A stretch of 64,000 nucleotides of DNA from Thermococcus radiotolerans (lineage in GTDB: Archaea; Methanobacteriota_B; Thermococci; Thermococcales; Thermococcaceae): positions 1,054,001 to 1,118,000 of the forward strand of contig NZ_CP015106.1 in assembly GCF_002214565.1 (NCBI RefSeq). The letters run 5' to 3'. The position numbers and the translations under genes are program-made. Each line of letters starts with the position of its first letter. Position 1 is the first letter of the stretch. The notes below the pieces were generated by a model, which had not been told where the DNA came from, ran no database searches, and worked only from the letters and a program-made list of their open reading frames with translations. Positions 54,323 through 63,019 of this stretch are shown here, one piece after another.

Positions 54323-55642
54323 TTAAAGCCCCTTCGGGATGACCGCCACCACCAGCGAGTTCACGTTGGTTCCAGTCGGCCCGGTCCTGAGGAGCGCGCC
54401 GACCTTTTCCAGCGCGTGATAGGCGTCGTGCCTTCTGAGGACTTCCTCGACGTCCATCCCGGCTTCCCTGAGAAGTCCAAGCGTTTTCCCGTCGACTATC
54501 CCGCCGGCAGCATCGGTTGGCCCGTCCGTCCCATCCGTATCGACCGCCAAAACCACCGCGTTCAGCCCATATATCTTTCTGGCAATACTCAGGGCAAACT
54601 CCTGGTTCGGCCCGCCGAGGCCGGCCTTTCCCTCGATTGTCACAGTCCACTCACCGCCGGCTATTAGGACGGCCGGCTTTGGAGCCGGACGGTCGTATCT
54701 AGCTATCTCCTGGACTATCGAGCCTACCGCTAGGGCTATCTCCCTGGCCTCGCCTTCGAGGGTCGTGGTGAGCAGCAGGGCGTTGTAGCCGAGTTCCTTC
54801 GCCTTCGCCAAGGCGGATTCGCAAGCGAGGGTGTTGCTCCCAACTATGAAGTTGTGGACGTTCGGGAGGTCTTCCTTGAGGGTCTCCTCGGCTTTTCCCT
54901 CAAGTCCCAGCTCGATGTGTCTCTTAACGCTCTCCGGCAGCTTCTCCCAGACGCCGTAGAGCTTCAGAATTCTGAAGGCGTCTCCGAAGGTGGTGGGGTC
55001 CTTCACGGTCGGGCCCGATGCTATCGCCTCGAGCGGGTCGCCGACGACGTCCGAGAGGATCAGGCTTATCACCCTTCCCCTCACGCGCTTCGCCAGCTTG
55101 CCGCCCTTGACTGCCGAGATGTGCTTTCTCACCGTGTTTATCTCGTATATCTTTGCCCCGCTCTTCAGGAGGAGCTCGTTCGTCCTGATTTTGTCCTCAA
55201 GGGTTATCCCCCTCTCGGGTAGGAGGAAGAGTGCACTCCCACCCCCGGAGATAAGGACGAGAAGGACGTCGTTCTCCTCAACCTTTTCGGCCAGCTCGAG
55301 GCCGGGCTTTCCGCCCAGGAGGGAGTTCTCGTCTGGAACGGGGTGTCCAGCTTCGATGACCTTCAGCCTTCTCAACTTGGGACAGTCTTCGGCGTAGCCG
55401 TACTTGGTGATTATTACCCCTTCCTCAATCCGCTCCCCAAGGAGGTCAACGACGGCTCTCGCCATGGAGCAGGCGGCCTTGCCGAAGGCGAGGAGGTAGA
55501 CTTTTCCAGACAGGGAAAACTCCTCTCCAAAAACGGCCATGCGGTTTCCATCGACGTTAATGCTCCTACGCACTGCCCGGTAGGGGTCGGCGCTTTCAAT
55601 TGCAGAGTTCATAATCTCCAATGCGGCGGTTTTGGCGTCCAT
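54323..55642 (-). CDS. Glycerate kinase (MOFRL type)
   Basis: The 439-residue product has YLLAFGKAACSMARAV, ISGGGSALFLLPERGITLEDKI, INTVRKHISAVKGGKLA, LILSDVVGDPLEAIASGPTVKDPTTF and C-terminal VDTDGTDGPTDAAGGIVD, the glycerate-2-kinase (GckA/MOFRL) family. It makes 2-phosphoglycerate from glycerate with ATP and feeds glycolysis. GGAGGGTGAG precedes ATG 55642, 25 bp after the TrmB-like gene. Its position as last gene of the sugar-transport operon suggests the imported compound yields glycerate. Confidence 0.92.
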   Translation of the reverse strand: MDAKTAALEIMNSAIESADPYRAVRRSINVDGNRMAVFGEEFSLSGKVYLLAFGKAACSMARAVVDLLGERIEEGVIITKYGYAEDCPKLRRLKVIEAGHPVPDENSLLGGKPGLELAEKVEENDVLLVLISGGGSALFLLPERGITLEDKIRTNELLLKSGAKIYEINTVRKHISAVKGGKLAKRVRGRVISLILSDVVGDPLEAIASGPTVKDPTTFGDAFRILKLYGVWEKLPESVKRHIELGLEGKAEETLKEDLPNVHNFIVGSNTLACESALAKAKELGYNALLLTTTLEGEAREIALAVGSIVQEIARYDRPAPKPAVLIAGGEWTVTIEGKAGLGGPNQEFALSIARKIYGLNAVVLAVDTDGTDGPTDAAGGIVDGKTLGLLREAGMDVEEVLRRHDAYHALEKVGALLRTGPTGTNVNSLVVAVIPKGL

Positions 55643-55667
55643 CTCACCCTCCTCCAGTGGAAAGAGA

Positions 55668-56684
55668 TCACTCAAAGAGTATTATCCTCTCGGCCTCTAT
55701 GTCCTCCAGGGAAGCGTTCCAGCCGCCCACGACGTATCTAGTTCCATCTTCGGTCTCGACGGTTATGTTGGATATCACCTTGTGCTCGTCTTCAAAAAAC
55801 TCAACGATGGTGCCCGTGAGATGGACCGGCTCTCCGGAACGTACAAACCTTCCGATAACCTCCACGCGCATGCCGGCGAGTCCAAATGTTTTCAGGTCGG
55901 CGACCAGCTCCCTTATGTGTATGTACTCCCTCGGAAGCTTGAGCTCGCGCTCCTCACGATAAACGACCCTGCCGGTGGGCCATAGGGCGTGATAGAAGTA
56001 GCGGTCGAGCATGAAGAGCAGGTTGTTGTCCTGGATTATAAGGCCGTAGCCGTGGAGGGAGCTGCCACCGCTCAAGGCCTCGTAGGGGAGGTATACTCCC
56101 ATATCCCGGTCTTGAATTATGATTATCGGATCGGGCACATCCCTGATGCGTATCTCGTTGGCCACGGATGGAACGTCGTTTTCCCCGTAAAGGAAAAGGT
56201 TTATGCGGACGTTGTTGTCCTTCTTTTCCCTCAGTTCCTTCTCCAGCCTCTTCAGGAACTCCCTGGGAACGGCAATGCTCATGTGGAATCTGGCGTTCTT
56301 TATTGCCCTCCTGACGTAGTCTTCCAGAGTTATGCGGCTCTTAACCACGATTACGCTGCCTATCTCGCCGTGAGGTGTGTAAATCTCCTCGAGGGCGGAT
56401 TTGAGGGCCTCTATCCTCTCGTCGTACCGCCGCTTGATGGCGTTCATGACGCTTTCCGGGTTGAGGGGAATGACCTGCTTGGGTCTGCCCTGGCTCGTTG
56501 TGACGAATCCCTTGGCCATGAGCGTTCTTATTACGTCGTATATCCTGGGCTGGGGAACCTTTGAGAGCGTCGCGAGCTCTCCCGCGGTTAACGGCCCGTT
56601 TCTGATCAGGGCGAGGTAAGCCCTAACCTCGTACTCGTTAAGGCCGAACTCGCGGAGGAGGGCCTTTATCTCCTTCTCGTCCAT
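55668..56684 (-). CDS. TrmB-family sugar-responsive transcriptional regulator
   Basis: The 338-residue product has an N-terminal winged helix (LREFGLNEYEVRAYLALIRNGPLTAGELATLSKVPQPRIYDVIRTLMAKGFV, about 8-60) and a short coiled coil (IKRRYDERIEALKSALEEIY). A phospholipase-D-like sugar-binding region follows (VRRAIKNARFHMSIAVPREFLKRL, MGVYLPYEALSGGSSLHG). The C-terminal domain (HLTGTIVEFFEDEHKVISNITVETEDGTRYVVGGW) is TrmB-type. It is encoded 9 bp after the ABC ATPase gene and probably controls this locus. Confidence 0.92.
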   Translation of the reverse strand: MDEKEIKALLREFGLNEYEVRAYLALIRNGPLTAGELATLSKVPQPRIYDVIRTLMAKGFVTTSQGRPKQVIPLNPESVMNAIKRRYDERIEALKSALEEIYTPHGEIGSVIVVKSRITLEDYVRRAIKNARFHMSIAVPREFLKRLEKELREKKDNNVRINLFLYGENDVPSVANEIRIRDVPDPIIIIQDRDMGVYLPYEALSGGSSLHGYGLIIQDNNLLFMLDRYFYHALWPTGRVVYREERELKLPREYIHIRELVADLKTFGLAGMRVEVIGRFVRSGEPVHLTGTIVEFFEDEHKVISNITVETEDGTRYVVGGWNASLEDIEAERIILFE

Positions 56685-56693
56685 AGGCAGGCC

Positions 56694-57797
56694 TCAGATT
56701 ATCGCTTTCTCCGTGTCCCTGTCGAAGATATGGATATTGTCAAGGTCTATCTCTATTTTAATCTTTTCTCCAACGGGCAGGGGTATGTGCCCCGGCAGCT
56801 TTATCTTGATTATGTTTCCCCCAACCTTGGCGTGGACTATCGTGTCCGTCCCTAGGGCCTCGATGAAATCCACGATCCCATCTATCTCCGCAGTTCTGGT
56901 TACGTGCTCAAGGGTGGAGACTCCCTTCACCGTCATGTGCTCGGGCCTTATGCCAAGGAGAACGTCTTTCCCGATGTAGTCAAGAAGCAGCTCCCTGAAG
57001 TCCTCCGGTAGGGGGACGATGAAGCCATCCCCTTCGAGCGCCAGCCCCTCCCTCTCGGTGACCGCGGCGCTGAGGATGTTCATCTCGGGAGCGCCTATGA
57101 AAGTCGCCACGAAGAGGGAGTTGGGCTTGAGGTAAACCTCCGTGGGCGGACCCACCTGGAGGAGCCGGCCCTTGTTCATAACCGCTATCCTGTCTCCCAT
57201 AGTCATTGCCTCGACCTGGTCGTGGGTGACGTAGATGGTCGTGACGTTCAGCTTCGTCTGGAGCTTCTTGATCTCGGCGCGCATCGCCACCCTGAGTTTG
57301 GCGTCCAGGTTGCTGAGCGGCTCGTCCATGAGCAGAACGTCTGGCTCAACCACTATCGCCCTGGCGACGGCCACACGCTGCCTCTGGCCACCGCTGAGCT
57401 GTCCGGGGTAGCGGTCGAGGAGACTCTCTATCTGGAGGAGTTCTGCCGCCCACTTGACGCGCCTCGTTATCTCGTCCTCGGGATACTTTTTCACCCTGAG
57501 CGGGAAGGCTATGTTGTCGAAGACCTTCATGTGCGGCCAGACGGCGTAGCTCTGAAAGACCATCGAAATGTTCCTGTCCTTGGGGGGCAGGTATGTAACG
57601 TCTCTATCGCCGAAGTATATCTTGCCTTCGCTGGGCGTCTCAAGGCCGGAAATCATCCTCAACGTCGTCGTCTTTCCGCAGCCGCTCGGCCCGAGGAGCA
57701 CGAGGAACTCCCCATCCTTTATCGTGAGTGTAAGGTCCTTAACGGCCTCGAAGTCCCCAAACCTCTTGGTTATTCCCTCAAGCTTGACCTCAACCAT
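56694..57797 (-). CDS. Sugar ABC transporter, ATP-binding protein (MalK/UgpC-like)
   Basis: The 367-residue product has Walker [11 protein letters not shown]-loop MVFQSYAVWPHM, signature LSGGQRQRVAVARAIV, Walker [16 protein letters not shown], switch VTHDQVEAM and a C-terminal TOBE domain (GIRPEHMTVKG...HIFDRDTEKAI), the carbohydrate-importer type. It is 9 bp after the second permease gene. This ATPase serves only the permease pair here. Confidence 0.95.
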   Translation of the reverse strand: MVEVKLEGITKRFGDFEAVKDLTLTIKDGEFLVLLGPSGCGKTTTLRMISGLETPSEGKIYFGDRDVTYLPPKDRNISMVFQSYAVWPHMKVFDNIAFPLRVKKYPEDEITRRVKWAAELLQIESLLDRYPGQLSGGQRQRVAVARAIVVEPDVLLMDEPLSNLDAKLRVAMRAEIKKLQTKLNVTTIYVTHDQVEAMTMGDRIAVMNKGRLLQVGPPTEVYLKPNSLFVATFIGAPEMNILSAAVTEREGLALEGDGFIVPLPEDFRELLLDYIGKDVLLGIRPEHMTVKGVSTLEHVTRTAEIDGIVDFIEALGTDTIVHAKVGGNIIKIKLPGHIPLPVGEKIKIEIDLDNIHIFDRDTEKAII

Positions 57798-57806
57798 GGT
57801 AACACC

Positions 57807-58640
57807 TCACTTGAGCGTTATACCCCACATCGTGACCAGATACCTCCTGGCGAAGAGGATGAACAGCATCGCCGGGAGGGTCATTATGAACGCCGCCGCG
57901 AACTTGTAGTAGTCCGGCGCGGCACCGCCGCTGGAGCCGGCCATTATCGAGAGTATCTGAGCCGGAAGGGTTCTGTTGTTGAGGGTGAGGATAGACGCCA
58001 CGAAGACCTCGTTCCAGCTCATGACGAAGGTGAACATGGCGGCAGCGGCCAGCCCCGGGAGGGCCAGGGGAAGGGTTATCTTCCTGAAGGAGCCGAACCG
58101 GGTAAGGCCAAAAACCATCGCGGCCTCCTCGTACTCCTTGGATACCCCGGCGAAGATGCTCGACGTTATGAGGACGACGAAGGGGAGCGCCATCGCCGTG
58201 TGGGCCAGCGCCACTCCAAGGAGAGTATCCGCCAAGTGAAGGTCTATGTAGAGAACCAGGAGCGGTATGGCCATGACCGGAATCGGGAACATCCTGAGGG
58301 CAACTATGGAGAGCTTTATGTGGTCCTTGCCCGGGAACATGTATTTGGCTATCGAGTACCCGGCTGGGACGCCGAGGATGAAGCTTATGATGATGGTGAG
58401 CACCGCCACTATGACGCTGTTCTTTATTCCGTCCCACGCGCCGAGGGTGAAGAGTATCGTGTGAACGTACTCGCTCGTGAAGCTCGTCGGGATTATCTTG
58501 GTCGGGTCATAGTAGTCGGCCTTGCTGGTGAAGGCGTAGAGGAAGGAGATGATTATCGGAATCACTATCCAGACCGCGGCCGTGAAAACGGCTGTGTAGA
58601 ACCCCACCTTTTTGAGGGCGTACTTGGTCTCGTCGTTCAT
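57807..58640 (-). CDS. Sugar ABC transporter, permease 2 (MalG-like)
   Basis: The 277-residue product has six membrane helices and the EAA loop KEYEEAAMVFGLTRFGSFRKITLPLALPG near residues 165-190. This is the pattern of MalG/LacG-type carbohydrate permeases. It overlaps the upstream permease gene by 4 bp (ATGA) and precedes the ATPase gene by 9 bp. Confidence 0.93.
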   Translation of the reverse strand: MNDETKYALKKVGFYTAVFTAAVWIVIPIIISFLYAFTSKADYYDPTKIIPTSFTSEYVHTILFTLGAWDGIKNSVIVAVLTIIISFILGVPAGYSIAKYMFPGKDHIKLSIVALRMFPIPVMAIPLLVLYIDLHLADTLLGVALAHTAMALPFVVLITSSIFAGVSKEYEEAAMVFGLTRFGSFRKITLPLALPGLAAAAMFTFVMSWNEVFVASILTLNNRTLPAQILSIMAGSSGGAAPDYYKFAAAFIMTLPAMLFILFARRYLVTMWGITLK

Positions 58641-59488
58641 TCTCCCACCTCCAGATACTCAGCGCGGAGGAACTTGATGTATAGCGCACCGAGCAGTATG
58701 GAGAGACCAGCTATCACGAGGGCGTATACCGATGCAACGCCGGCGTCCTTTATCTCCGTGAGCTGGTAGTAGCCCTCACCGGCGAGAACCGGGATGTCCC
58801 TGCCGGCCAGTATCCAGACGATACCGAAGATCTGCATCGCGAAGAGAGTCCTTATTATGAGGGCGCTCTGGATGCTGGGCTTTAGGAGCGGCAGAACGAT
58901 GCGCCTGAGCCTCGTCCAGTAGCTCGCCCCAAAGACCTCGGCAGCCTCGATGTACTCCTTGCTTATCATCTGAAGGCCGGCCAGGATTATCACAAAGACT
59001 ATCGCCGTGGAGCGCCACAGCTCGGCTATAACTATCGCGAAGAACTCCCTCATGCGGTATTCGTAGCCGAATACGTATATCGGCTGGCTTATCAGCCCCA
59101 GGTTCATGAGAAGCTTGTTTATGAAACCGTAGGGGGAGAGCATGGAGTACCATATTAAACCGGCCGCCACGTCGCTTATGGTGAGGGGAATTATGAGGGC
59201 GTAGAGGGCGGCGTCCTTGCCCTTGAAAACGCGGTTCATTAGAAGGGCCAGAACAACGGCAAGGGCAACCTGGGTCGGGACTATGATACCCGCCAGAAGG
59301 ATTGTGTATTTAAACGCGCTCCAAAAGTAGTAATCGCTAAAGGTTCTCCGCCATACCTCAAGGGAGAGGGCACCGTTCTGGGTGAAGGCCAGATAGAGGG
59401 CCTGAACGAGGGGATAGCCAACAAAAAACAGCAGATACGCGAAAGCCGGCAAAATTAAAAGATAGGGAACGAGAGAGCGCCGTTCCAT
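58637..59488 (-). CDS. Sugar ABC transporter, permease 1 (MalF-like)
   Basis: The 283-residue product (MERRSLVPYLLILPAFAYLLFF) has six membrane helices and the EAA loop KEYIEAAEVFGASYWTRLRRIVLPLLKPS. GGAGGAGTTCCC precedes ATG 59488, so upstream in-frame codons inside the binding-protein 3' end are not used. It follows the binding-protein gene by 13 bp. Confidence 0.93.
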   Translation of the reverse strand: MERRSLVPYLLILPAFAYLLFFVGYPLVQALYLAFTQNGALSLEVWRRTFSDYYFWSAFKYTILLAGIIVPTQVALAVVLALLMNRVFKGKDAALYALIIPLTISDVAAGLIWYSMLSPYGFINKLLMNLGLISQPIYVFGYEYRMREFFAIVIAELWRSTAIVFVIILAGLQMISKEYIEAAEVFGASYWTRLRRIVLPLLKPSIQSALIIRTLFAMQIFGIVWILAGRDIPVLAGEGYYQLTEIKDAGVASVYALVIAGLSILLGALYIKFLRAEYLEVGE

Positions 59489-59501
59489 GGGAACTCCTCC
59501 T

Positions 59502-60791
59502 TCACGGCACCGGCACTCCAACGTCCTCGAAGAGCTTTATGAGGTCGGGCTTGATCTCCTTGGTTACCGTCGCCGGATCCTCGTTGTTGAGGACTATCCT
59601 CTCGAAGGCCTGCTTGTAGTACTCCTTGAACTGTCCTCCCTTGTCTCCAAGGTTCGGTATCATGACGACGAGGGCATCTTCGGTGCTCGCCTGGGCCTGG
59701 ACCCCCTCCGCGAGTATCTTGAGCGGTCCCTCGGGCAGCTTTCCGCTGGCCTCCTCAACGGTCGGGAAGAATCCAACCTTCTCCAGAACCTTGACCTGGG
59801 TGTCCGGCTTGGTGAGGTAGTCTATGAGCTTCCAAGCCTCGTCCTTGTGCGGTGCTCCCTTCGGTATGGCGAGGCCGGCGAGGACGACTATGAATCCCCT
59901 GCCCTTCGGCCCCCTCGGAACCGGCACGACGACGAACTGGTCCGGCTTGGTCTCGATGGCGTTCTTAATCCTCGCCGTGTGGTCCCAGGCTATGAGAACC
60001 TCGCCCTTCAAGAGCGGGTCAGCCATGGCGTCCCAGGTGGTGCTCGACGGGTGCACGTAGGGCCAGAGTTCCTTGAGGTAGTCCCACATCTCAACGGCCT
60101 CTGGACTGTCGAACTCCTTCGCCTGGTAGCCGGTGTAGCTCGGATAGATGTAGCCATGGAGGAACCTGACGAAGAGTCCCTTCGGTCCGGCCGGGAAGCC
60201 CAGTTCGGGCTGTCCCTTGGCCTCCTTGAGGTTCTTGGCCCACTGGAGGAGGGCATCGTAGGTCCACTTGTCGGTGCCCTTCATGACGTCATCTTCGGTA
60301 AGCCCTTCCGGCAGGTACTGGAAGGCCTCCTTGTTAACGACCATAACGTAGGTGGCGCTCATCCATGGCACGTAGGCCTTCTGGCCGCGGATGTAGGAGT
60401 ACTGCTCGAAGGTGCTGATGAAGGTCCTTCCCTCGAGCTTGGGCATCGTGCTGAGGTCCTCGAGCCAGCCCTTCGAGGCCATGTAGTCCATACCGCCGTG
60501 GAGGTCACCTATGACGTCGATGGTGACCTTTCCAGTCTGCATCTCGCCCTCGAGCCTCGTAACCATGTCCGTGTAGGAAATCGGGACGAAATTAACCTCG
60601 ATGTTCGTGTCCGATGTAAACCCCTTCAGAAGGTCCTCCTGGACGAAGGCCCTCTCCTCGGGCGGGTTCAGCTGGGTTGACAGAAACGTCACTGTTACTT
60701 TCTCCTCCCCTCCGGGGGAGATACAGCCACTGGACACTACGGCGAACAACACAACCGCCGCCAACAGAACACCAAACAACCTCCTAATCAT
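59502..60791 (-). CDS. Sugar ABC transporter, substrate-binding lipoprotein
   Basis: The 429-residue product has a lipobox (VVSSGC, Cys23). A family 1 solute-binding fold follows: VTVTFLSTQLNPPEERAF, IDVIGDLHGGMDYMASKGWLEDL, KAYVPWMSATYVMVVNKEAF, GEVLIAWDHTARIKNAIE, VVLAGLAIPKGAPHKDEAWKLIDYLTKPDTQ. It captures the sugar outside the membrane. GGGTGATGCCCC precedes the ATG. The promoter and inverted repeat lie at 60847-60884. Confidence 0.93.
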   Translation of the reverse strand: MIRRLFGVLLAAVVLFAVVSSGCISPGGEEKVTVTFLSTQLNPPEERAFVQEDLLKGFTSDTNIEVNFVPISYTDMVTRLEGEMQTGKVTIDVIGDLHGGMDYMASKGWLEDLSTMPKLEGRTFISTFEQYSYIRGQKAYVPWMSATYVMVVNKEAFQYLPEGLTEDDVMKGTDKWTYDALLQWAKNLKEAKGQPELGFPAGPKGLFVRFLHGYIYPSYTGYQAKEFDSPEAVEMWDYLKELWPYVHPSSTTWDAMADPLLKGEVLIAWDHTARIKNAIETKPDQFVVVPVPRGPKGRGFIVVLAGLAIPKGAPHKDEAWKLIDYLTKPDTQVKVLEKVGFFPTVEEASGKLPEGPLKILAEGVQAQASTEDALVVMIPNLGDKGGQFKEYYKQAFERIVLNNEDPATVTKEIKPDLIKLFEDVGVPVP

Positions 60792-60846
60792 GGGGCATCA
60801 CCCTATCCCTAAAGTAAGGTACTTCAACGGACTTATGTGAACAACA

Positions 60847-60884
60847 TATATAAGATTTGTGTTTAGAACCACTGAAAGTGGTTG
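60847..60884 (-). promoter_or_regulatory. Promoter and inverted-repeat operator of the sugar ABC operon
   Basis: AACCACTGAAAGTGGTT at 60868-60884 is a perfect inverted repeat (7-bp arms, 3-bp centre). On the minus strand it is followed after 12 bp by CTTATATATG (TATA, about 60847-60855), with the ATG at 60791. A nearly identical repeat stands at the same distance from the TATA box of the oxidoreductase operon at 62959-62997. The site lies upstream of TATA, a position often used for activation. Confidence 0.7.
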
Positions 60885-60910
60885 TATTACAAAAAAGTAA
60901 AAGTTTGGAA

Positions 60911-61924
60911 TTAAACCCTGGGCTTCACGGTTTTCCCCGTTCTGGACGACTCGTAGGCCGCAAGGATTATCGCCAGGTTCTTCTTCGCATCCTCGCCGGT
61001 TATGGGAACGTTCTCATCCCTCAGAACGGCCCTCGTGAAGGAACTCACTATCCCCCTCACGTCAGGCCTGTCCCAGTATATCTTCTCCGCCCTGTCCTGG
61101 TAGACCGTAAAGTCCGGGTAGGCAGTTCTCACGTCGAGGAAGCCCTCCCTGCCGACGAGGTAGTACTTTATCTCGATGCCGTAGGAGTAGCCCCTCGGAT
61201 TGCCCCAGCCGGCAGTGAGAACAGCAAGAACGCCCTTTCTGAACTCAAGGACGGCGGTGCCTATATCATCCACAGGGAAACCGTATATCTTGGCGCCTAT
61301 GTCCGCGTAGACCTTCTTGGGGAGGTCCCCCGTGAGCCAGAGGAGGGAGTCAACACCGTGGGGTGCCGTGTCCATGAAGCCCCCGCCGCCGGACTTACTC
61401 GCGTCCAAGAACCAGCCCATGTCAAGGCCCTGAAGGAATATCGGAGGCTTAACGTTCTCCGAAATCGTCTGGATGTACTCAATGGGACCTATCTCACCGG
61501 CATCGATCATCTCCTTCGCCTTCACGAGGGGCTCCGTGAACCTGGGGTTGAAGGGGAGCATGAGCTTTACGCCGGCCTTCCTGGCGGCCCTTATAACATC
61601 GTCCGCATCCCTGAGGTTCAGGGCTATGGGTTTCTCAAGGAGTATGTGCTTGCCCTCCTCAGCGGCCCTGATGGCTATCTCCCTGTGCCGGTAGGTCTCG
61701 ATTGCTATGTAAACCGCCTCGACGTTCTCATCCCTCAGGAGTGCCTCGTAGTTTCTGTAGAACTTCGCCCCGTACTTCTTCGCCTCGGCGCGTGCAACGT
61801 CCGGGTTGGCTCCATCGCCAGATATGGCCACGAGTTTTGTCCCCTTGCCCCCCGCGATAGTGGAGGCAAAACGAAGGGCGTGGGGATGAGCGTAGCTTAT
61901 TATTCCGAAGTTGAGCTTCTTCAT
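60911..61924 (-). CDS. Gfo/Idh/MocA family oxidoreductase
   Basis: The 337-residue product has an N-terminal NAD(P)-binding domain (MKKLNFGIISYAHPHALRFASTIAG, then VYIAIETYRHREIAIRAAEEGKHILLEKPIAL with the EKP motif) and a C-terminal alpha/beta sheet domain (GGGGFMDTAPHGVDSLLWLTGDLP). The first glycine-rich loop is atypical (ISYAHPHA instead of GxGxxG). Such enzymes oxidise or reduce sugars or inositols. It overlaps the upstream paralogue by 4 bp (ATGA). Confidence 0.92.
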   Translation of the reverse strand: MKKLNFGIISYAHPHALRFASTIAGGKGTKLVAISGDGANPDVARAEAKKYGAKFYRNYEALLRDENVEAVYIAIETYRHREIAIRAAEEGKHILLEKPIALNLRDADDVIRAARKAGVKLMLPFNPRFTEPLVKAKEMIDAGEIGPIEYIQTISENVKPPIFLQGLDMGWFLDASKSGGGGFMDTAPHGVDSLLWLTGDLPKKVYADIGAKIYGFPVDDIGTAVLEFRKGVLAVLTAGWGNPRGYSYGIEIKYYLVGREGFLDVRTAYPDFTVYQDRAEKIYWDRPDVRGIVSSFTRAVLRDENVPITGEDAKKNLAIILAAYESSRTGKTVKPRV

Positions 61925-62928
61925 ACCTCAACCACCTCCCCCTTGCGGGCGCTCTCCTTTGCTCTCTCGGCAATCTTCAGTGCTATCAGGGCGTCCTCGG
62001 CGGTAACCACTGGCTCTTCCTTCCCCTTAATGCAGTTGAAGAAGTGCCTCAGTTCCCTCTCGAAGGCGTCGGGGAAGGTTGAGAGGAGCGGTGAGAAGCG
62101 CGGCATCTCGAAGTTGGCCTTGGCGACGCCGACCACGGGAGTGTCCAGCGGGGTGTAGCGTATCCTGCCATTTTTCCCTATGATGTCAACGTGGTGGTAG
62201 AAGACACCGTAGCGCGAGGGGTAGGGGTAGGCCCAGCTGACCTCTGCTATGCCGGTCTTTCCTCCCTCGAACTTTATCATCATCATGAAGTGGTCGAACG
62301 TCCCGTTGGCCCTCGCCTCCTCCTTGATGGACTTCCCAACGGCGTAGACGCTCACCGGTTCGCTCTCGAAGAACCAGCGCAGGAAGTCCGTGACGTGAAC
62401 TCCGAGGTCAACGGCGACACCGCCGCTCCTGTTCTCGTCCCAGTACCAGTAATCCCTGGGGAAGGGGAGGTTCTGGACTTCGGCCTTTCTGATGTGCATG
62501 GGAAGGATGTTGCGCTTCTTTATGACCTCCTTCATCTGCATCCATCTCTTGTCAAATCGCCTCACGTGACCAACGAAGAGGTGCAGGTCTTTCTTTTCGG
62601 CGGTTTTTATCATTCTCTCGCCCTCTTCAACGGTGAGGGCTATCGGCTTCTCCACTATCACGTGCTTTCCTGCCTTGAGAGCCTCAACGGCAAGTTCTGC
62701 GTGGGTGTAGGTTGGCGTGAGCACCTCAACGACGTCAACCTCTGTATCCAAAAACTCGTCGAGACTCGTGAACGCCTTCGCCCGAAACTCCTTCGCACCC
62801 TCGCGGGCCCGTTCCGGGTCTATGTCCATGCAGGCGACGACCCTGATGCCCTCGATTCCCCTGAGGGCCTTTTTGTGGGCAAGGTTGAATATGTTTCCGC
62901 AGCCTATCACTCCGACCTTTAGCTCCAT
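61921..62928 (-). CDS. Gfo/Idh/MocA family oxidoreductase
   Basis: The 335-residue product has the classical motif LKVGVIGCGNIFNLAHKKAL, VVEVLTPTYTHAELAVEALKAGKHVIVEKPIAL (EKP), and in the second domain GGVAVDLGVHVTDFLRWFF with the conserved D-x3-H pair. ATG 62928 follows TTGGGGGATCCCC; the longer frame upstream is not supported. It is the first gene of the oxidoreductase pair. A sugar or cyclitol substrate is inferred from the transport operon downstream. Confidence 0.93.
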   Translation of the reverse strand: MELKVGVIGCGNIFNLAHKKALRGIEGIRVVACMDIDPERAREGAKEFRAKAFTSLDEFLDTEVDVVEVLTPTYTHAELAVEALKAGKHVIVEKPIALTVEEGERMIKTAEKKDLHLFVGHVRRFDKRWMQMKEVIKKRNILPMHIRKAEVQNLPFPRDYWYWDENRSGGVAVDLGVHVTDFLRWFFESEPVSVYAVGKSIKEEARANGTFDHFMMMIKFEGGKTGIAEVSWAYPYPSRYGVFYHHVDIIGKNGRIRYTPLDTPVVGVAKANFEMPRFSPLLSTFPDAFERELRHFFNCIKGKEEPVVTAEDALIALKIAERAKESARKGEVVEV

Positions 62929-62958
62929 GGGGATCCCCCAAGGGAGTAGGGGCAAAAA

Positions 62959-62997
62959 GTATATAATCCTTTTCAAAATAAACCACTTTAAATGGTT
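62959..62997 (-). promoter_or_regulatory. Promoter and inverted-repeat operator of the oxidoreductase operon
   Basis: AACCACTTTAAATGGTT at 62981-62997 differs in the arms at one position from a perfect repeat and closely matches the repeat at 60868-60884. On the minus strand GATTATATAC (TATA, about 62959-62967) follows 12 bp later. It also lies about 23 bp upstream of the ATG of the divergent glycosyltransferase gene (63020), so it may affect both directions. Confidence 0.65.
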
Positions 62998-63019
62998 GTA
63001 AATTTATGAGGTGGAAGAG

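Noticed and set aside
57222-58769. A 515-codon plus-strand frame across the sugar ABC genes
   Set aside because: It is antisense to genes with intact Walker and EAA motifs. Its product is rich in Arg, Glu, His and Gly with no domain.
59487-62158. Two plus-strand frames of about 400 codons antisense to the binding protein and oxidoreductase genes
   Set aside because: The minus strand has clear lipoprotein and Gfo/Idh/MocA proteins with proper starts; the plus frames cross promoter and operator sequences.
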